Notes: generated from the letters alone by a model not told the origin. A stretch of DNA of 64,000 nt from Mariniphaga sp040772505 (GCA_040772505.1 JAXGYA010000003.1:186001-250000); one strand, 5' to 3'; positions 45,426-55,180 are shown, numbered from the stretch's first letter. Made by a program: numbers and translations.

Positions 45426-46823
45426 CTATCTCAAGCTTCCCGTCATATCCTCGGGGCGCACCCATTCATCATATTGTTCTTCGGTAACATATCCCAAACG
45501 GACAGCTTCCTCTTTCAGGGTTGTGCCGTTTTTGTGGGCAGTGTTTGCAATTTCTGCTGCTTTATAATATCCGATTTTTGTGTTCAGCGCCGTAACCAGC
45601 ATCAAAGAGCTATTCAGCAATTTTTCAATCACTGGATAATTTGGCTCAATGCCCACAGCACAATTATCGTTAAACGAGACACACGCATCGCCCAGCAGCT
45701 CAGCACTCTGCAACAGATTGTACGCCATCATCGGTTTAAAGACATTCAGTTCAAAGTGCCCCTGTGTGCCGCCAATCGTTATGGCAACATCGTTGCCCAT
45801 CACCTGTGCGCACACCATAGTTAACGCCTCGCTCTGGGTGGGATTCACTTTTCCGGGCATGATGGAAGAGCCCGGCTCATTTGCAGGAATAATCAGTTCG
45901 CCGATTCCGGAGCGCGGGCCTGATGCCATCATCCGGATATCGTTTGCAATCTTATTCAGGGAAACAGCAAGCTGTTTCAATGCACCATGGGTTTCAACCA
46001 GTGCGTCATGAGCAGCCAAAGCCTCAAACTTATTTTCGGCAGTAACAAACGGCAAACCTGTGAATTCTGCAATTTTTTTGGCAACCAGCACATCATAACC
46101 TTTAGGCGTATTCAGTCCAGTGCCAACTGCCGTACCGCCTAGCGCCAGTTCCGACAAATGTGGGAGTGTGTTTTCCAGCGCTTTCAATCCGTGGTTCAAC
46201 TGGGCAACATAACCCGAAAACTCCTGTCCCAGAGTGAGTGGTGTGGCATCCATAAGGTGTGTTCGCCCAATTTTCACCACATCTTTGAATGCTTCCGACT
46301 TTTCTCTGAGCGTATCTCTGAGTTTCTTCACCCCGGGAATGGTTTTTTCCACCACCGCTTTGTAGCAGGCAATGTGCATTCCCGTTGGGAAGGTGTCGTT
46401 TGATGACTGCGACTTATTTACGTCATCGTTTGGCTGAATCGCCATTTCCCCTTCACCGATTTTTCTTCCTGCCAGTTCCTGTGCCCTGTTTGCAATAACT
46501 TCATTAACATTCATATTGCTCTGGGTTCCCGAGCCGGTTTGCCATATCACCAAAGGAAACTGATCGTCCAGTTTTCCTTCTAAAATCTCATCACAAACCT
46601 TGCTTATCAGCTCTTTCTTCTCTCCCGGCAAAACGCCCAGCTCAAAGTTGGCATGTGCTGCTGCCTTCTTCAGATAAGCAAATCCGTAAATAATCTCTTT
46701 GGGCATGGATGCCTGCGGACCTATTTTAAAATTGTTTAAAGAACGCTCTGTTTGTGCTCCCCAGTATTTATCGGCGGGCACTCTCACCTCCCCCATGGTG
46801 TCTTTTTCAATTCTAAATTCCAT
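45426..46823 (-). CDS. fumC: class II fumarate hydratase
   Basis: 465 residues. The superfamily signature GSSIMPGKVNPTQSEALT and the catalytic-region blocks SGTQSNMNVNEVIANRAQE, KSQSSNDTFPT and GRTHLMDATPLTLGQEFSG identify FumC (not aspartase or argininosuccinate lyase). It hydrates fumarate to malate in the TCA cycle or its reductive branch. Stand-alone; convergent with the barrel-fusion gene; the kinase gene starts well upstream on the same strand. Confidence 0.95.
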   Translation of the reverse strand: MEFRIEKDTMGEVRVPADKYWGAQTERSLNNFKIGPQASMPKEIIYGFAYLKKAAAHANFELGVLPGEKKELISKVCDEILEGKLDDQFPLVIWQTGSGTQSNMNVNEVIANRAQELAGRKIGEGEMAIQPNDDVNKSQSSNDTFPTGMHIACYKAVVEKTIPGVKKLRDTLREKSEAFKDVVKIGRTHLMDATPLTLGQEFSGYVAQLNHGLKALENTLPHLSELALGGTAVGTGLNTPKGYDVLVAKKIAEFTGLPFVTAENKFEALAAHDALVETHGALKQLAVSLNKIANDIRMMASGPRSGIGELIIPANEPGSSIMPGKVNPTQSEALTMVCAQVMGNDVAITIGGTQGHFELNVFKPMMAYNLLQSAELLGDACVSFNDNCAVGIEPNYPVIEKLLNSSLMLVTALNTKIGYYKAAEIANTAHKNGTTLKEEAVRLGYVTEEQYDEWVRPEDMTGSLR

Positions 46824-46880
46824 TTTTCAAAAAAATTAATAAGTTATTATCTGATTTTAATACATACTAAACAATCTAAA

Positions 46881-48356
46881 CTACAGAAGCATGCTGAATT
46901 TCTCGTACGATTTTTCCCACCCTGCATTAAATTCGGGATAGAAAGAGTTTACATCAAATGAATTTCGCACAACTTCACGGATTTCGCTCAATGAACCGAC
47001 AGCTCCAACCGCTTTTGCCTGCATCAGAATATTTCCGATTGCAGTGGCTTCCGTTGGACCGGCAACAATCTCGATTCCGGTTGCATTTGCCGTAAACTGG
47101 TTGAGCATCTCGTTGTGGGCGCCGCCACCGATAATATGAAGTTTTTCAATCCTTTCCCCTGTAACAGATTCAATCTGAAGCAAGGTGTGTTTATACTTAA
47201 GCACCAGACTCTCATATATGCAACGGGCAATTTCGCCAATATTTTCAGGAACGTGCTGTTTCGTTTTTCGACAAAACTCCTGAATGGCTTCCGGCATATT
47301 TCCCGGATTCAGAAAAACAGAATCGTCGGGATTGATAAAACACTGAAAGGGTTTGACTTTCATGCTTTGGTCAACAATCTCCCGCCAAGTCAACTCGGCG
47401 CCTTTTTCCTGATCCCAGATACGTTTACACTCCTGAATAAGCCACATGCCCATTATGTTTTTCAAAAATCGGGTAGTACTCTCCACTCCACCTTCATTTG
47501 TGAAATTCATCTCCATGGTTTTTGTGGAGATTATCGGATTGGTACTTTCTATGCCTAACAATGACCAGGTTCCTGAGCTGATAAATGCCCAGTTTCCTTC
47601 CCCTGCCGGAACGGAGACCACTGCCGAAGCGGTATCGTGCGACGCCACTGCAACACATGGAATGCTGCCGCATCCTGTCTCTTCCTGTATCCCCGGCAAA
47701 ATATTCCCCAATAGAGTTCCCGGTGGAATAATTTCTGCACCAAGCTCCCTGTCGATTCCTGCGACATCAAAAAGCCTGAACTCCCACTCCGCTTTGCCAG
47801 GCTTCAGCATCTGAGAGGTGCTGGCGATGGTATATTCATTTTTCATCACCCCGGTGAACAGGTAGTTGAGCGCATCGGGCGTAAAAAGTAATTTTTTTGC
47901 GATTTTTAGCTCTTCGTCATTTTGCGTCACGGATGCAAACAGTTGAAATAGTGTATTAAACTGCATAAACTGAATTCCGGAAAGCATATACGTTTCGTTT
48001 CTTGGAATGCGCATAAAAAACTCTTCCATGGCATTGTCGGTTCGGTGATCACGGTATGCAAACGGAAGTCCTGCAAACCGCCCGTTGGCTGTAACGAGCG
48101 CATAATCCACTCCCCACGTGTCAATGCCAATCGAATCGGGCTGAACGCCAAATTCTGAAATACACTTTTTCAGACCGGTTTTCAACTCATCAAACAACGA
48201 ATAAATATTCCAGAAAAAAGTGCCGTGAATACAAATCATCTGATTTTTAAAACGGTGTATCTCCTGAAGGTTTAATTTTCCGTTTTCAAATTTCCCAAGA
48301 ATTGCCCTGCCGCTTGAAGCACCCAGATCAAATGCCAAAAAATATTTTTTATCCAT
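46881..48356 (-). CDS. FGGY sugar kinase, rhamnulokinase/fuculokinase type
   Basis: 491 residues. The N-terminal ATPase motif FDLGASSGRAILG, then DTWGVDYALV, YRDHRTDN and the C-terminal FISSGTWSLLGIES and HIIGGGAHNEMLNQFTANATG match the RhaB branch of FGGY kinases. In Bacteroidota, RhaB-type kinases also act on L-fuculose (the B. thetaiotaomicron fuc cluster kinase is of this kind). With L-fucose isomerase 2.4 kb upstream on the same strand, an L-fuculokinase role is at least as likely as rhamnulokinase. No aldolase is in the window. Confidence 0.85.
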   Translation of the reverse strand: MDKKYFLAFDLGASSGRAILGKFENGKLNLQEIHRFKNQMICIHGTFFWNIYSLFDELKTGLKKCISEFGVQPDSIGIDTWGVDYALVTANGRFAGLPFAYRDHRTDNAMEEFFMRIPRNETYMLSGIQFMQFNTLFQLFASVTQNDEELKIAKKLLFTPDALNYLFTGVMKNEYTIASTSQMLKPGKAEWEFRLFDVAGIDRELGAEIIPPGTLLGNILPGIQEETGCGSIPCVAVASHDTASAVVSVPAGEGNWAFISSGTWSLLGIESTNPIISTKTMEMNFTNEGGVESTTRFLKNIMGMWLIQECKRIWDQEKGAELTWREIVDQSMKVKPFQCFINPDDSVFLNPGNMPEAIQEFCRKTKQHVPENIGEIARCIYESLVLKYKHTLLQIESVTGERIEKLHIIGGGAHNEMLNQFTANATGIEIVAGPTEATAIGNILMQAKAVGAVGSLSEIREVVRNSFDVNSFYPEFNAGWEKSYEKFSMLL

Positions 48357-48506
48357 CCCAGATAATTTTTTATCGATTTTTAAATGAAATAATTCTAAAA
48401 TTTATTCCATCTTGCAATTTTATAAATTTATGAAAATTTTTGGTTTTTAATTCTAAAAAAGTGTAAAGGTAAGCTTTTAAAACATTTGATTGAAAAATGT
48501 AGCACG

Positions 48507-49397
48507 ATGATTTTATTTATGTTATTTTTATTATTGACAAGCCCCCAAACAATTCATGCACAGGATGGAAACATCACCTTTGGTGCATTTGCAGACTGCC
48601 AGTATTGCGACTGCGAGACGCACGGAACCCGCTACTACCGGAATGCATATGAAAAGCTAAAATCCGCCATTAATCATTTTAATGAAGTGAAAAATATGGA
48701 TTTTATTGTAAATCTGGGCGACCTGATTGACAACGGCTTTGAAAGCTTTGCGTCGGTGATGTCTCTGCTGGAAAAATCGGAAAACCCGATTTTTCACATT
48801 TTAGGCAACCACGATTTTTCAGTTGAGCCGCAATATTTATCAGAGGTTCCGAAACAACTTGGTCTTGATAAAACCTATTATTCATTCAGTGAAAAAGGGT
48901 GGAAATTTATTATTCTTGACGGGAATGACATCTCTTTCTCCTCCGCTGACGAAGGAAAAGTTAAACTGGCAGAAACCATGTCCGCTCAATTAAAAAGCGA
49001 AGGGAAGCCCAATCATCACAACTGGAACGGAGCCATTGGCGAAGAGCAGCTGCAATGGTTTGACAATCAGTTACGGCAAGCAGAAAACCAGAACAGGAAA
49101 GTTGCCGTTTTCTGCCACTTCCCGCTTCTTCCCTATGAAAGCCATACGTTGTGGAATCAGGCGGAAATTATCTCTGTGATTGAAAACTATAACTGTGTTA
49201 AGCTCTGGCTAAACGGGCACAATCATGCGGGAAATTATGCTTTCCATCATGGAGTTCATTTTGTCAACCTCAAAGGGATGGTTGAAACCGAAAGTGAAAA
49301 TGCATTTTCGGTGATTACCCTTTCCGATGACTTCATTGAAATTACAGGTTTTGGACGCGAGAAAAGCCAAAAGCTTTCAATCTCCGGCAAGAATTAA
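48507..49397 (+). CDS. exported metallophosphoesterase (ADPRM-like)
   Basis: Start at the ATG at 48507 (MILFMLFLLLTSPQTIHAQ, a signal peptide); an upstream in-frame TTG is less likely. 296 residues. Calcineurin-like motifs: FADCQY (in place of DxH), NLGDLIDNG, LGNHDFS, CHFPLL and LNGHNHAGNY. The DxQ first motif and RYYRNAYEKLKSAINHFN resemble the Mn-dependent ADP-ribose/CDP-alcohol diphosphatase branch. An exported version may hydrolyse nucleotide-sugar or phosphodiester substrates in the periplasm. It ends overlapping by four bases with the convergent DUF6786-like gene. Confidence 0.85.
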   Translation: MILFMLFLLLTSPQTIHAQDGNITFGAFADCQYCDCETHGTRYYRNAYEKLKSAINHFNEVKNMDFIVNLGDLIDNGFESFASVMSLLEKSENPIFHILGNHDFSVEPQYLSEVPKQLGLDKTYYSFSEKGWKFIILDGNDISFSSADEGKVKLAETMSAQLKSEGKPNHHNWNGAIGEEQLQWFDNQLRQAENQNRKVAVFCHFPLLPYESHTLWNQAEIISVIENYNCVKLWLNGHNHAGNYAFHHGVHFVNLKGMVETESENAFSVITLSDDFIEITGFGREKSQKLSISGKN

Positions 49398-50659
49398 TTA
49401 AAAGCACTTTTAATTTTCTCTAAAGGAACATTAAAAACCTGCCTGCAAATTGTGTCCAGCACCGCTTCTTCTCCTTCAAAATGATAGGTTGACTGTGTGT
49501 AAGTTTTGGTTGAATCCCGCTGCAGTGCAAGAGCCGGTGAAGAAGATTCCAGCTCATAAAACGGGCCTAATTGTCCGCCATCTTCCAGTGGCCCATCGTT
49601 GTATGCATTAATCGCATCGCCACGATAGGGAAATCTTTGGTGCTCCCATGCAGAGTTCACATAGTCCACAGCACCTTTTGGGAGTTCTACCTTTAAAAGG
49701 GTAAGCACCTTATTCTCCGAATCGTAGCTCCCAATAATCTCCTTTGCCCGGCGTGGTGGAATCCCAATCTTACCGCGATGCTTTCCATCTCCTTTGAAGT
49801 AAATTATTCCATCTTCTATTTTGAGCCTGTCCTTCGGAATTTTTCCGAAATAATCATCTTTTACGATGTAACCCGAAGTAACATTTGTATTGTAGGGAAG
49901 CACCATAGTGACACCCGGCGAAGGCTTGAACATTCCCAACAACCAGATGGAGAGCAGCCCTTTTTCTTTTGTCCAGTCTTCTTCTGAAGTGTTTTTTACA
50001 TAATTAGTAGTTTCATATCCCACATATTTAACATCTTCAGGAATATGGATTCCCAGTCTATCGGAAATTCTGCCAGCACCCATCAAATCTATTTTACGTG
50101 TCATGTTAAAACGGAAATTAAAATTATTATAGTTTTCAACTTCCATATCTCTGATGAAAACAGCAATCGAATCGGTAGAGACGAAACTTCGAAACGAATC
50201 GGTATCTATGCAGGAAGGTACCTGCCAGTTTTCAAAATCGAATGAGCTGCCCGGCTTAAAAAAGAGTCCAAACTGGCCGCCCTCCGGTCCAACCCAAAAA
50301 CGCTCCTCGCCACCAACCGGATTAAACTGGGGCAGAATTTCACCGGAGCTGATTAGATCATAATTTATCCAGCCGTAGCTTCTGCCGCCATAGCCATTGG
50401 AAGTGCTGGTCATAACACGTGACTGATATTTCATGGAAATAATAAGCTTTGAGTCTCCGTTTTTTAATTCAACATTGTTGGGGTATTCACGCAAAAACTT
50501 CACATCATAACCATAAGTTCCTTTTTCATAATGATCCAGTGGTTCTTCCTTCTCTTTTTCAGATTCTATGTAAATAACCTCATAAGGTTTTTCCTTTTTT
50601 CTCCAATTTTTACATCCCATAAAAGATAAAATCAGAACTAAAATAATTGCTACTCTCAT
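49394..50659 (-). CDS. DUF6786-like lipoprotein
   Basis: 421 residues with lipobox leader (LILSFMGC). Conserved blocks: YGYDVKFLREY, SRVMTSTSNGYGGRSYGWINYDLI, FNPVGGEERFWVGPEGGQFG. These match my memory of the uncharacterised DUF6786 family, which has a mutarotase-like supersandwich look. Such proteins are often near sugar-catabolism genes in Bacteroidota. A periplasmic carbohydrate-binding or isomerising role is guessed only. A strong hairpin downstream of fucI separates it from the fucose isomerase gene. Confidence 0.62.
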   Translation of the reverse strand: MRVAIILVLILSFMGCKNWRKKEKPYEVIYIESEKEKEEPLDHYEKGTYGYDVKFLREYPNNVELKNGDSKLIISMKYQSRVMTSTSNGYGGRSYGWINYDLISSGEILPQFNPVGGEERFWVGPEGGQFGLFFKPGSSFDFENWQVPSCIDTDSFRSFVSTDSIAVFIRDMEVENYNNFNFRFNMTRKIDLMGAGRISDRLGIHIPEDVKYVGYETTNYVKNTSEEDWTKEKGLLSIWLLGMFKPSPGVTMVLPYNTNVTSGYIVKDDYFGKIPKDRLKIEDGIIYFKGDGKHRGKIGIPPRRAKEIIGSYDSENKVLTLLKVELPKGAVDYVNSAWEHQRFPYRGDAINAYNDGPLEDGGQLGPFYELESSSPALALQRDSTKTYTQSTYHFEGEEAVLDTICRQVFNVPLEKIKSAFN

Positions 50660-50721
50660 TATAAACTGTTGTTCGTTATTAAAAAAATTTAAAGCTGCGA
50701 ATGTACGGGTATTAACTGAAA

Positions 50722-50760
50722 CAAAAAAGTCATATCTGCTTAATTTAAGCAGATATGACT
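50722..50760 (-). terminator. intrinsic terminator of fucI (33-base perfect palindrome)
   Basis: Two 16-base arms (AGTCATATCTGCTTAA and its exact complement) flank a single T. Read leftward it is followed by TTTTTTG, so it terminates fucI. The arms are unusually long and A/T-containing for a plain terminator. Confidence 0.85.
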
Positions 50761-50779
50761 CAAAATTTCATATAGGTTT

Positions 50780-52561
50780 TTATCCGTATATCGGGCCGAA
50801 GTTTTGGCAGGCACGATAATCGGAGCTCTCCTTGTCTTCACCAAAGGCATTCCACGCGCTTGGTCTGAAAATTTTATCTTCGTTCACATTGTGCATACAA
50901 ACCGGTATTCTCAGGATGGAAGCGAGCGTTATCAAATCTGCCCCGATGTGTCCGTATGAAATTGCTCCGTGGTTTGAGCCCCAGTTTGCCATCACGGAAT
51001 AGACATCCTTAAAAGCTCCCTTTCCGGTAATCCGTGGTACAAACCAGGTTGTAGGCCATGTGGGATCGGTACGTTCATTCAGCACTTTATGGATATCCAT
51101 TGGAATATCGGCGGTGTATCCTTCTGCAATCTGCAACACAGGCCCCTGCCCTTTCACCAGATTAATCCTGGACATGGTTACCGGGAACTCACCTCTTGTT
51201 TTGAATTGGCTGGAATAGCCGCCTCCTCTGAAATATCCCTTACTTGCCGCGCAAAAGCGGGTATTTTCCAGGCAGCGCTCCACATCTTCATTCGTAATAT
51301 CCCAGAAAGGTTTCATCACTGAATTTCCATCAGCATCAAACTGCTGTCCGGTAGCGTCAAGGGTAGTTGCTCCTGAATTCAGTAAATGGATAATACCGTC
51401 TTTGGCAATGCCGGTCAGCTCTTTTCCGGTAACACGCTTCACCGATTCGGCACTCCAGAAAGTGCGCACATCGGAGAAAATCTGGGCTGTGCCTGTCAGA
51501 AGATGCCCAAACAGCATGGGCACGGCATTCAGACTGTCGTTTTCGGTTGCAAAAACAAATGCTTCGCGAATGCCGTTCCAGTCAAAGGAGGTGTTGAGAA
51601 TCGCTTCCGAAAAGTCGCCGTTAGGGTAATAATCTGTCCACTGGCGCTGCCCCTGAAAGCCACCGGCAATGGCATTTCTCCCATGAGATTCTTCGCCAAA
51701 CCCGGCTTCTTTCAGTTTCGGATTACCAATCATCAGATCGCGGAAAATCAGAGTCATTTTAACCACTATCTCCCATTCCCAATCCTTTCGTGCCCGGTCT
51801 CCCTGCCATTTTTCAGGATTTCTGTCTTCGCCTTCAATGCAGTTTTCGCGGGTCCATTCCAATGCTTTTTCATACTCTTCCTTATCATAAATCTCTTCGT
51901 CGATGCGACGTTTCACTTCGACCATATCCACGAATTCGGTGCGCATACCCAGATAATCCTGAAAGAAATCGGGGTTCACCATAGACCCCACAATCCCCAT
52001 TGATGTGTAGCCAAGTGAGAGATAAGATTTCCCTCTCATCTGCGCCACGGCAAGCCCTGCATTGACAAATCTCAAGATTTTCTCCTGAACATCCGCAGGA
52101 ATTGAAGTATCGTCTGAATCCTGTACTTCACGACCATAGATCCCAAATGCGGGCATCCCTTTTTGGGTATAGCCCGCAAGAGCGGCAGCCAGATATACTG
52201 CGCCCGGACGCTCGGTGCCGTTAAAGCCCCAGACTGCTTTTGGAATCCATGGATTGGAGTCCATGACTTCCGTTCCGTAGCACCAGCAGGGAGTAACGGT
52301 CAAAGAAACCTGAACCCCTTCGCGTTCAAACTGATCGGCACACATTGCCGCTTCGGCAACACCGCCAATTGTTGTCTCTGAAATCACACATTCAACCTCT
52401 TCTCCGCTGGCAAACCGAAGGTTCTCTTCGATGAGCCGGGCAGCAGCCCTCGCCATATTCATAGTTTGCTCTTCCAGCGATTCACGAACGCCTCTTTCCC
52501 GTCCGTCAATTACCGGACGAATCCCAACCTTGGGTAACCTGCCTATTAATCTGTTAGCCAT
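50780..52561 (-). CDS. fucI: L-fucose isomerase
   Basis: 593 residues, full length. Marks include LPKVGIRPVIDGRERGVRES, ECVISETTIGGVAEAA, VTPCWCYGTEVMDSNP, DFFQDYLGMRTEFVDM and the metal-site region of the C-terminal domain (MANWGSNHGAISYGHIGADLI). It converts L-fucose to L-fuculose in the cytoplasm. The RhaB-type kinase 2.4 kb away on the same strand is the likely next enzyme; fuculose-phosphate aldolase and a fucose permease are not seen here. Ends in a strong hairpin terminator. Confidence 0.96.
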   Translation of the reverse strand: MANRLIGRLPKVGIRPVIDGRERGVRESLEEQTMNMARAAARLIEENLRFASGEEVECVISETTIGGVAEAAMCADQFEREGVQVSLTVTPCWCYGTEVMDSNPWIPKAVWGFNGTERPGAVYLAAALAGYTQKGMPAFGIYGREVQDSDDTSIPADVQEKILRFVNAGLAVAQMRGKSYLSLGYTSMGIVGSMVNPDFFQDYLGMRTEFVDMVEVKRRIDEEIYDKEEYEKALEWTRENCIEGEDRNPEKWQGDRARKDWEWEIVVKMTLIFRDLMIGNPKLKEAGFGEESHGRNAIAGGFQGQRQWTDYYPNGDFSEAILNTSFDWNGIREAFVFATENDSLNAVPMLFGHLLTGTAQIFSDVRTFWSAESVKRVTGKELTGIAKDGIIHLLNSGATTLDATGQQFDADGNSVMKPFWDITNEDVERCLENTRFCAASKGYFRGGGYSSQFKTRGEFPVTMSRINLVKGQGPVLQIAEGYTADIPMDIHKVLNERTDPTWPTTWFVPRITGKGAFKDVYSVMANWGSNHGAISYGHIGADLITLASILRIPVCMHNVNEDKIFRPSAWNAFGEDKESSDYRACQNFGPIYG

Positions 52562-52686
52562 ACTTTTATATATTAAAATTAAAATTGATTTTTGACTTTT
52601 ATAAATAATACCTGAAATTCAGGTTTTTACTGTGTTGCAATTTAGAAATTTGTTTTTAACCTGAAAAATGTTCCCCCTGTTTTTTA

Positions 52687-53214
52687 TCAACTTAATATTT
52701 TCTGATAGAGTATTTCAGCTTTCCAGCCTGAAATTGTTTTCAACCAGCTCTTTTTTACGCCGACCTTTACAAACCCGGATTTCTCAAATAACTTTATACT
52801 GTATATATTATCTTCAGAGATGTTGGCATAGAGCTGTTTCAGCCCAAGCCCTGCAACTGCATATTCAGTGAGCGCCTCAATCGCATCGGCGGCATAACCC
52901 CGGTTGCGGTCTTCAATGTCATGAATTAAAATTCCAATTCCTGCCCTTTGATGATAGGGTTCAAAATCAAATAAATCTATTGCGCCCACAGCCCGTCTTT
53001 CCCAGTTTTCAATGATAAAACGCATTTGCTTGGTTTCATAAATATCTCTGACTGAATTTTTTATGTATTCATTCAAAACATACTTTGAATATGGTGTGCG
53101 GGTATTGCTCAGCTCCCAGATTTCCATATTATTTTCCCACCGGTAGAGCAGACCAACATCCTCCGGCTCCAGCGGACGAAGGCTTATTTTTCCGTGATGT
53201 AGTAATTTACTCAT
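52687..53214 (-). CDS. GNAT-family N-acetyltransferase (RimJ/RimL-like)
   Basis: 175 residues. The RimJ/RimL pattern is visible: ISLRPLEPEDVGLLYRWENN near the N-terminus, and the acetyl-CoA pyrophosphate loop in the IEDRNRGYAADAIEAL region with the following NIYSIKLFEKSGFVKVG. Members acetylate ribosomal protein N-termini, amines or sugars. It lies 13 bases downstream of the glycosyltransferase stop region on the same strand and may be co-expressed with it. Target unknown. Confidence 0.88.
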   Translation of the reverse strand: MSKLLHHGKISLRPLEPEDVGLLYRWENNMEIWELSNTRTPYSKYVLNEYIKNSVRDIYETKQMRFIIENWERRAVGAIDLFDFEPYHQRAGIGILIHDIEDRNRGYAADAIEALTEYAVAGLGLKQLYANISEDNIYSIKLFEKSGFVKVGVKKSWLKTISGWKAEILYQKILS

Positions 53215-53227
53215 TTTATTTTTTTGA

Positions 53228-55180
53228 TTATTTGTTCCTCCTCTTCAAACCTTTAAGCAGAATTTCGGTATCGGTCATCAGGCTGTAATTCCGTGCATAC
53301 AGCACATTCAGCCGATTCTTCTTTCTTTCATCGGACAGATTGCCGCCAAACATATCAGCCGGCGAATAAATTCCCGGCTTGATTTCTGGAAGTCCGGAGA
53401 GGCTTTCAGTTGTCCCGGCATAGCCTACCCACGATTTTTTCCCTGTTAAAACCTGAAAAATATTTTTGATACACTTCCCTTTATTTCTGAAAAACCAAAT
53501 AAAAACCGGAGTCAAAACAAGAAATAGGGTTGCTGCGGAGAAATCAAAAATTCGTTTTTTTCTTCGGTTTTTCGGTCTGGATATGGCATTGATATGCACA
53601 ACGTACAAATCGCCGGCAGTGTGAATGGAATTGCTTCCGATGATACTGACACTTTCCGGCGGTGCAATTTTAAAATCAATATCCAGTGTGGCAAGTTCCA
53701 GCATAGCCTGAATAATTTCTGCCGAACTGATATTTTCCGCACAAAAAATAATTTCATCAATCCGGTTGATGCGTACAATTTCATCCAGCTGGTCTATTGA
53801 GCCAAGGTAAAATTCTCCCCTGTCACTCTCGTCAATGGAAATAAACCCGGAAAATTCAGATTTTGCAGGTGTCTGAAACAGAATTTCCCGCACGCGTGCC
53901 GCTTCCGCCGGATGCCCGGCAATTGCAATTTTTTTGGTTCGCCTGATGCCGGAGCCAAAAATTTTCCAGTTCAACAAATGAAAGATAAGCCTGTAGCCCG
54001 AAAGCAGTATCGTTGCCCAGAGCGTCCCCAAAAGAATTAAAGCCCTGGAAAAGCGATATTCTTCACTCACTAATGAATATACCAGCAAAATCGCAATAGT
54101 TCCCCACAGAACTCCACGAATGACATGCCACAGGCGGAATGATTTTTTATATCCGCCGGAGAAGAAAACAGCCGTCAGCCAAAAAAGGATATAAACAGGT
54201 ACTACCCAGTGCATAAACTCCGATGGGTAGTAGCCGGGCCCGTAGCGGATTTTTTCCCAAAGCGGTGTAAACAGCAAAAATCCCGAAAAAATCAGTGCCG
54301 CATCGAGGGAAGGCAAAAGAAACCGTTCAAAAATCCTTCGGAAAACCGAAAGTAGTGCCCGAAACCAAATTGCAATGTGAAGCATAAGGGAAAAAACTCC
54401 TGCCCTTCCGCCCGAAAAATGTTTTTGGGTGAAAATTATCATGGCTTTGTAAAAGACCTTCACATAGTTCAAAGAGCCTTTCTTTGTGCTCTCCCCTTTA
54501 TAGTGAATTATCGTAGTCTCCGGGAAATAGTAATTTTTGTATCCGCCCTGAATGATGCGCAGGGAAAGGTCAATGTCTTCACCATACATAAAAAAAGCTT
54601 CATCCAGCAAGCCTATTTTATTGAGCACTTCCTTTCGCAGCAACATAAATGCACCGGACAGAACTTCCACCTCGTGAATTTCATTTTTATCCAGATAGGA
54701 GAGGTGATATTTTCCAAATTTTCTTGAATGGGGAAACAGCTTCGCCAAGCCTGACATTTTGCAAAAGGCAACCCACGGAGTAGGAAGACCACGTTTGGAT
54801 TCAGGAAGGAAATTTCCTTTTCCGTCTATCATTTTCACACCTAAGCCACCGGCTTGCGGGTTTTCATCCATAAAACCAATCACTTTGGAAAAAGTATCCT
54901 CTTCAACCACAGTGTCCGGATTCAGCAACAAAATATATTTCCCCTTTGCAATCCGAATTGCCTGATTGTTGGCTTTTGAAAATCCTGCATTTTCCTTATT
55001 TTCAATGAAGATTATATCGGGGAACTTCTCACGAACAAGCCGCGCTGACCCATCAACCGAGTTGTTGTCAACCACAATGATTTCAACGGAAAAACCTTCG
55101 GATGCCTTCAATACGGAATGAAGGCACTGCTCCAAAAAGTGTTTCACGTTGTAGTTGACAATGATTACCGATAGCTCCAT
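53228..55180 (-). CDS. GT2 glycosyltransferase fused to a degenerate phosphoglycosyltransferase
   Basis: 650 residues. Residues 1-240 are a GT2 rhamnosyltransferase-type domain (SVIIVNYN, IVVDNNSVDGS, KGKYILLLNPDT, FFMYGEDIDLSLRI). Four or so membrane segments (about 260-405) follow. Residues 415-535 form a Rossmann domain (KKIAIAGHPAEAARVREI, EIIFCAENIS) as in polyprenyl-phosphate hexose transferases. KKRIFDFSAATLFLVLTPVF (541-560) begins a WbaP/PglC-like transferase, but the segment up to GKKSWVGYAG (about 580) is short and I see no Asp-Glu catalytic pair. It probably builds envelope polysaccharide at the inner membrane. Confidence 0.78.
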   Translation of the reverse strand: MELSVIIVNYNVKHFLEQCLHSVLKASEGFSVEIIVVDNNSVDGSARLVREKFPDIIFIENKENAGFSKANNQAIRIAKGKYILLLNPDTVVEEDTFSKVIGFMDENPQAGGLGVKMIDGKGNFLPESKRGLPTPWVAFCKMSGLAKLFPHSRKFGKYHLSYLDKNEIHEVEVLSGAFMLLRKEVLNKIGLLDEAFFMYGEDIDLSLRIIQGGYKNYYFPETTIIHYKGESTKKGSLNYVKVFYKAMIIFTQKHFSGGRAGVFSLMLHIAIWFRALLSVFRRIFERFLLPSLDAALIFSGFLLFTPLWEKIRYGPGYYPSEFMHWVVPVYILFWLTAVFFSGGYKKSFRLWHVIRGVLWGTIAILLVYSLVSEEYRFSRALILLGTLWATILLSGYRLIFHLLNWKIFGSGIRRTKKIAIAGHPAEAARVREILFQTPAKSEFSGFISIDESDRGEFYLGSIDQLDEIVRINRIDEIIFCAENISSAEIIQAMLELATLDIDFKIAPPESVSIIGSNSIHTAGDLYVVHINAISRPKNRRKKRIFDFSAATLFLVLTPVFIWFFRNKGKCIKNIFQVLTGKKSWVGYAGTTESLSGLPEIKPGIYSPADMFGGNLSDERKKNRLNVLYARNYSLMTDTEILLKGLKRRNK

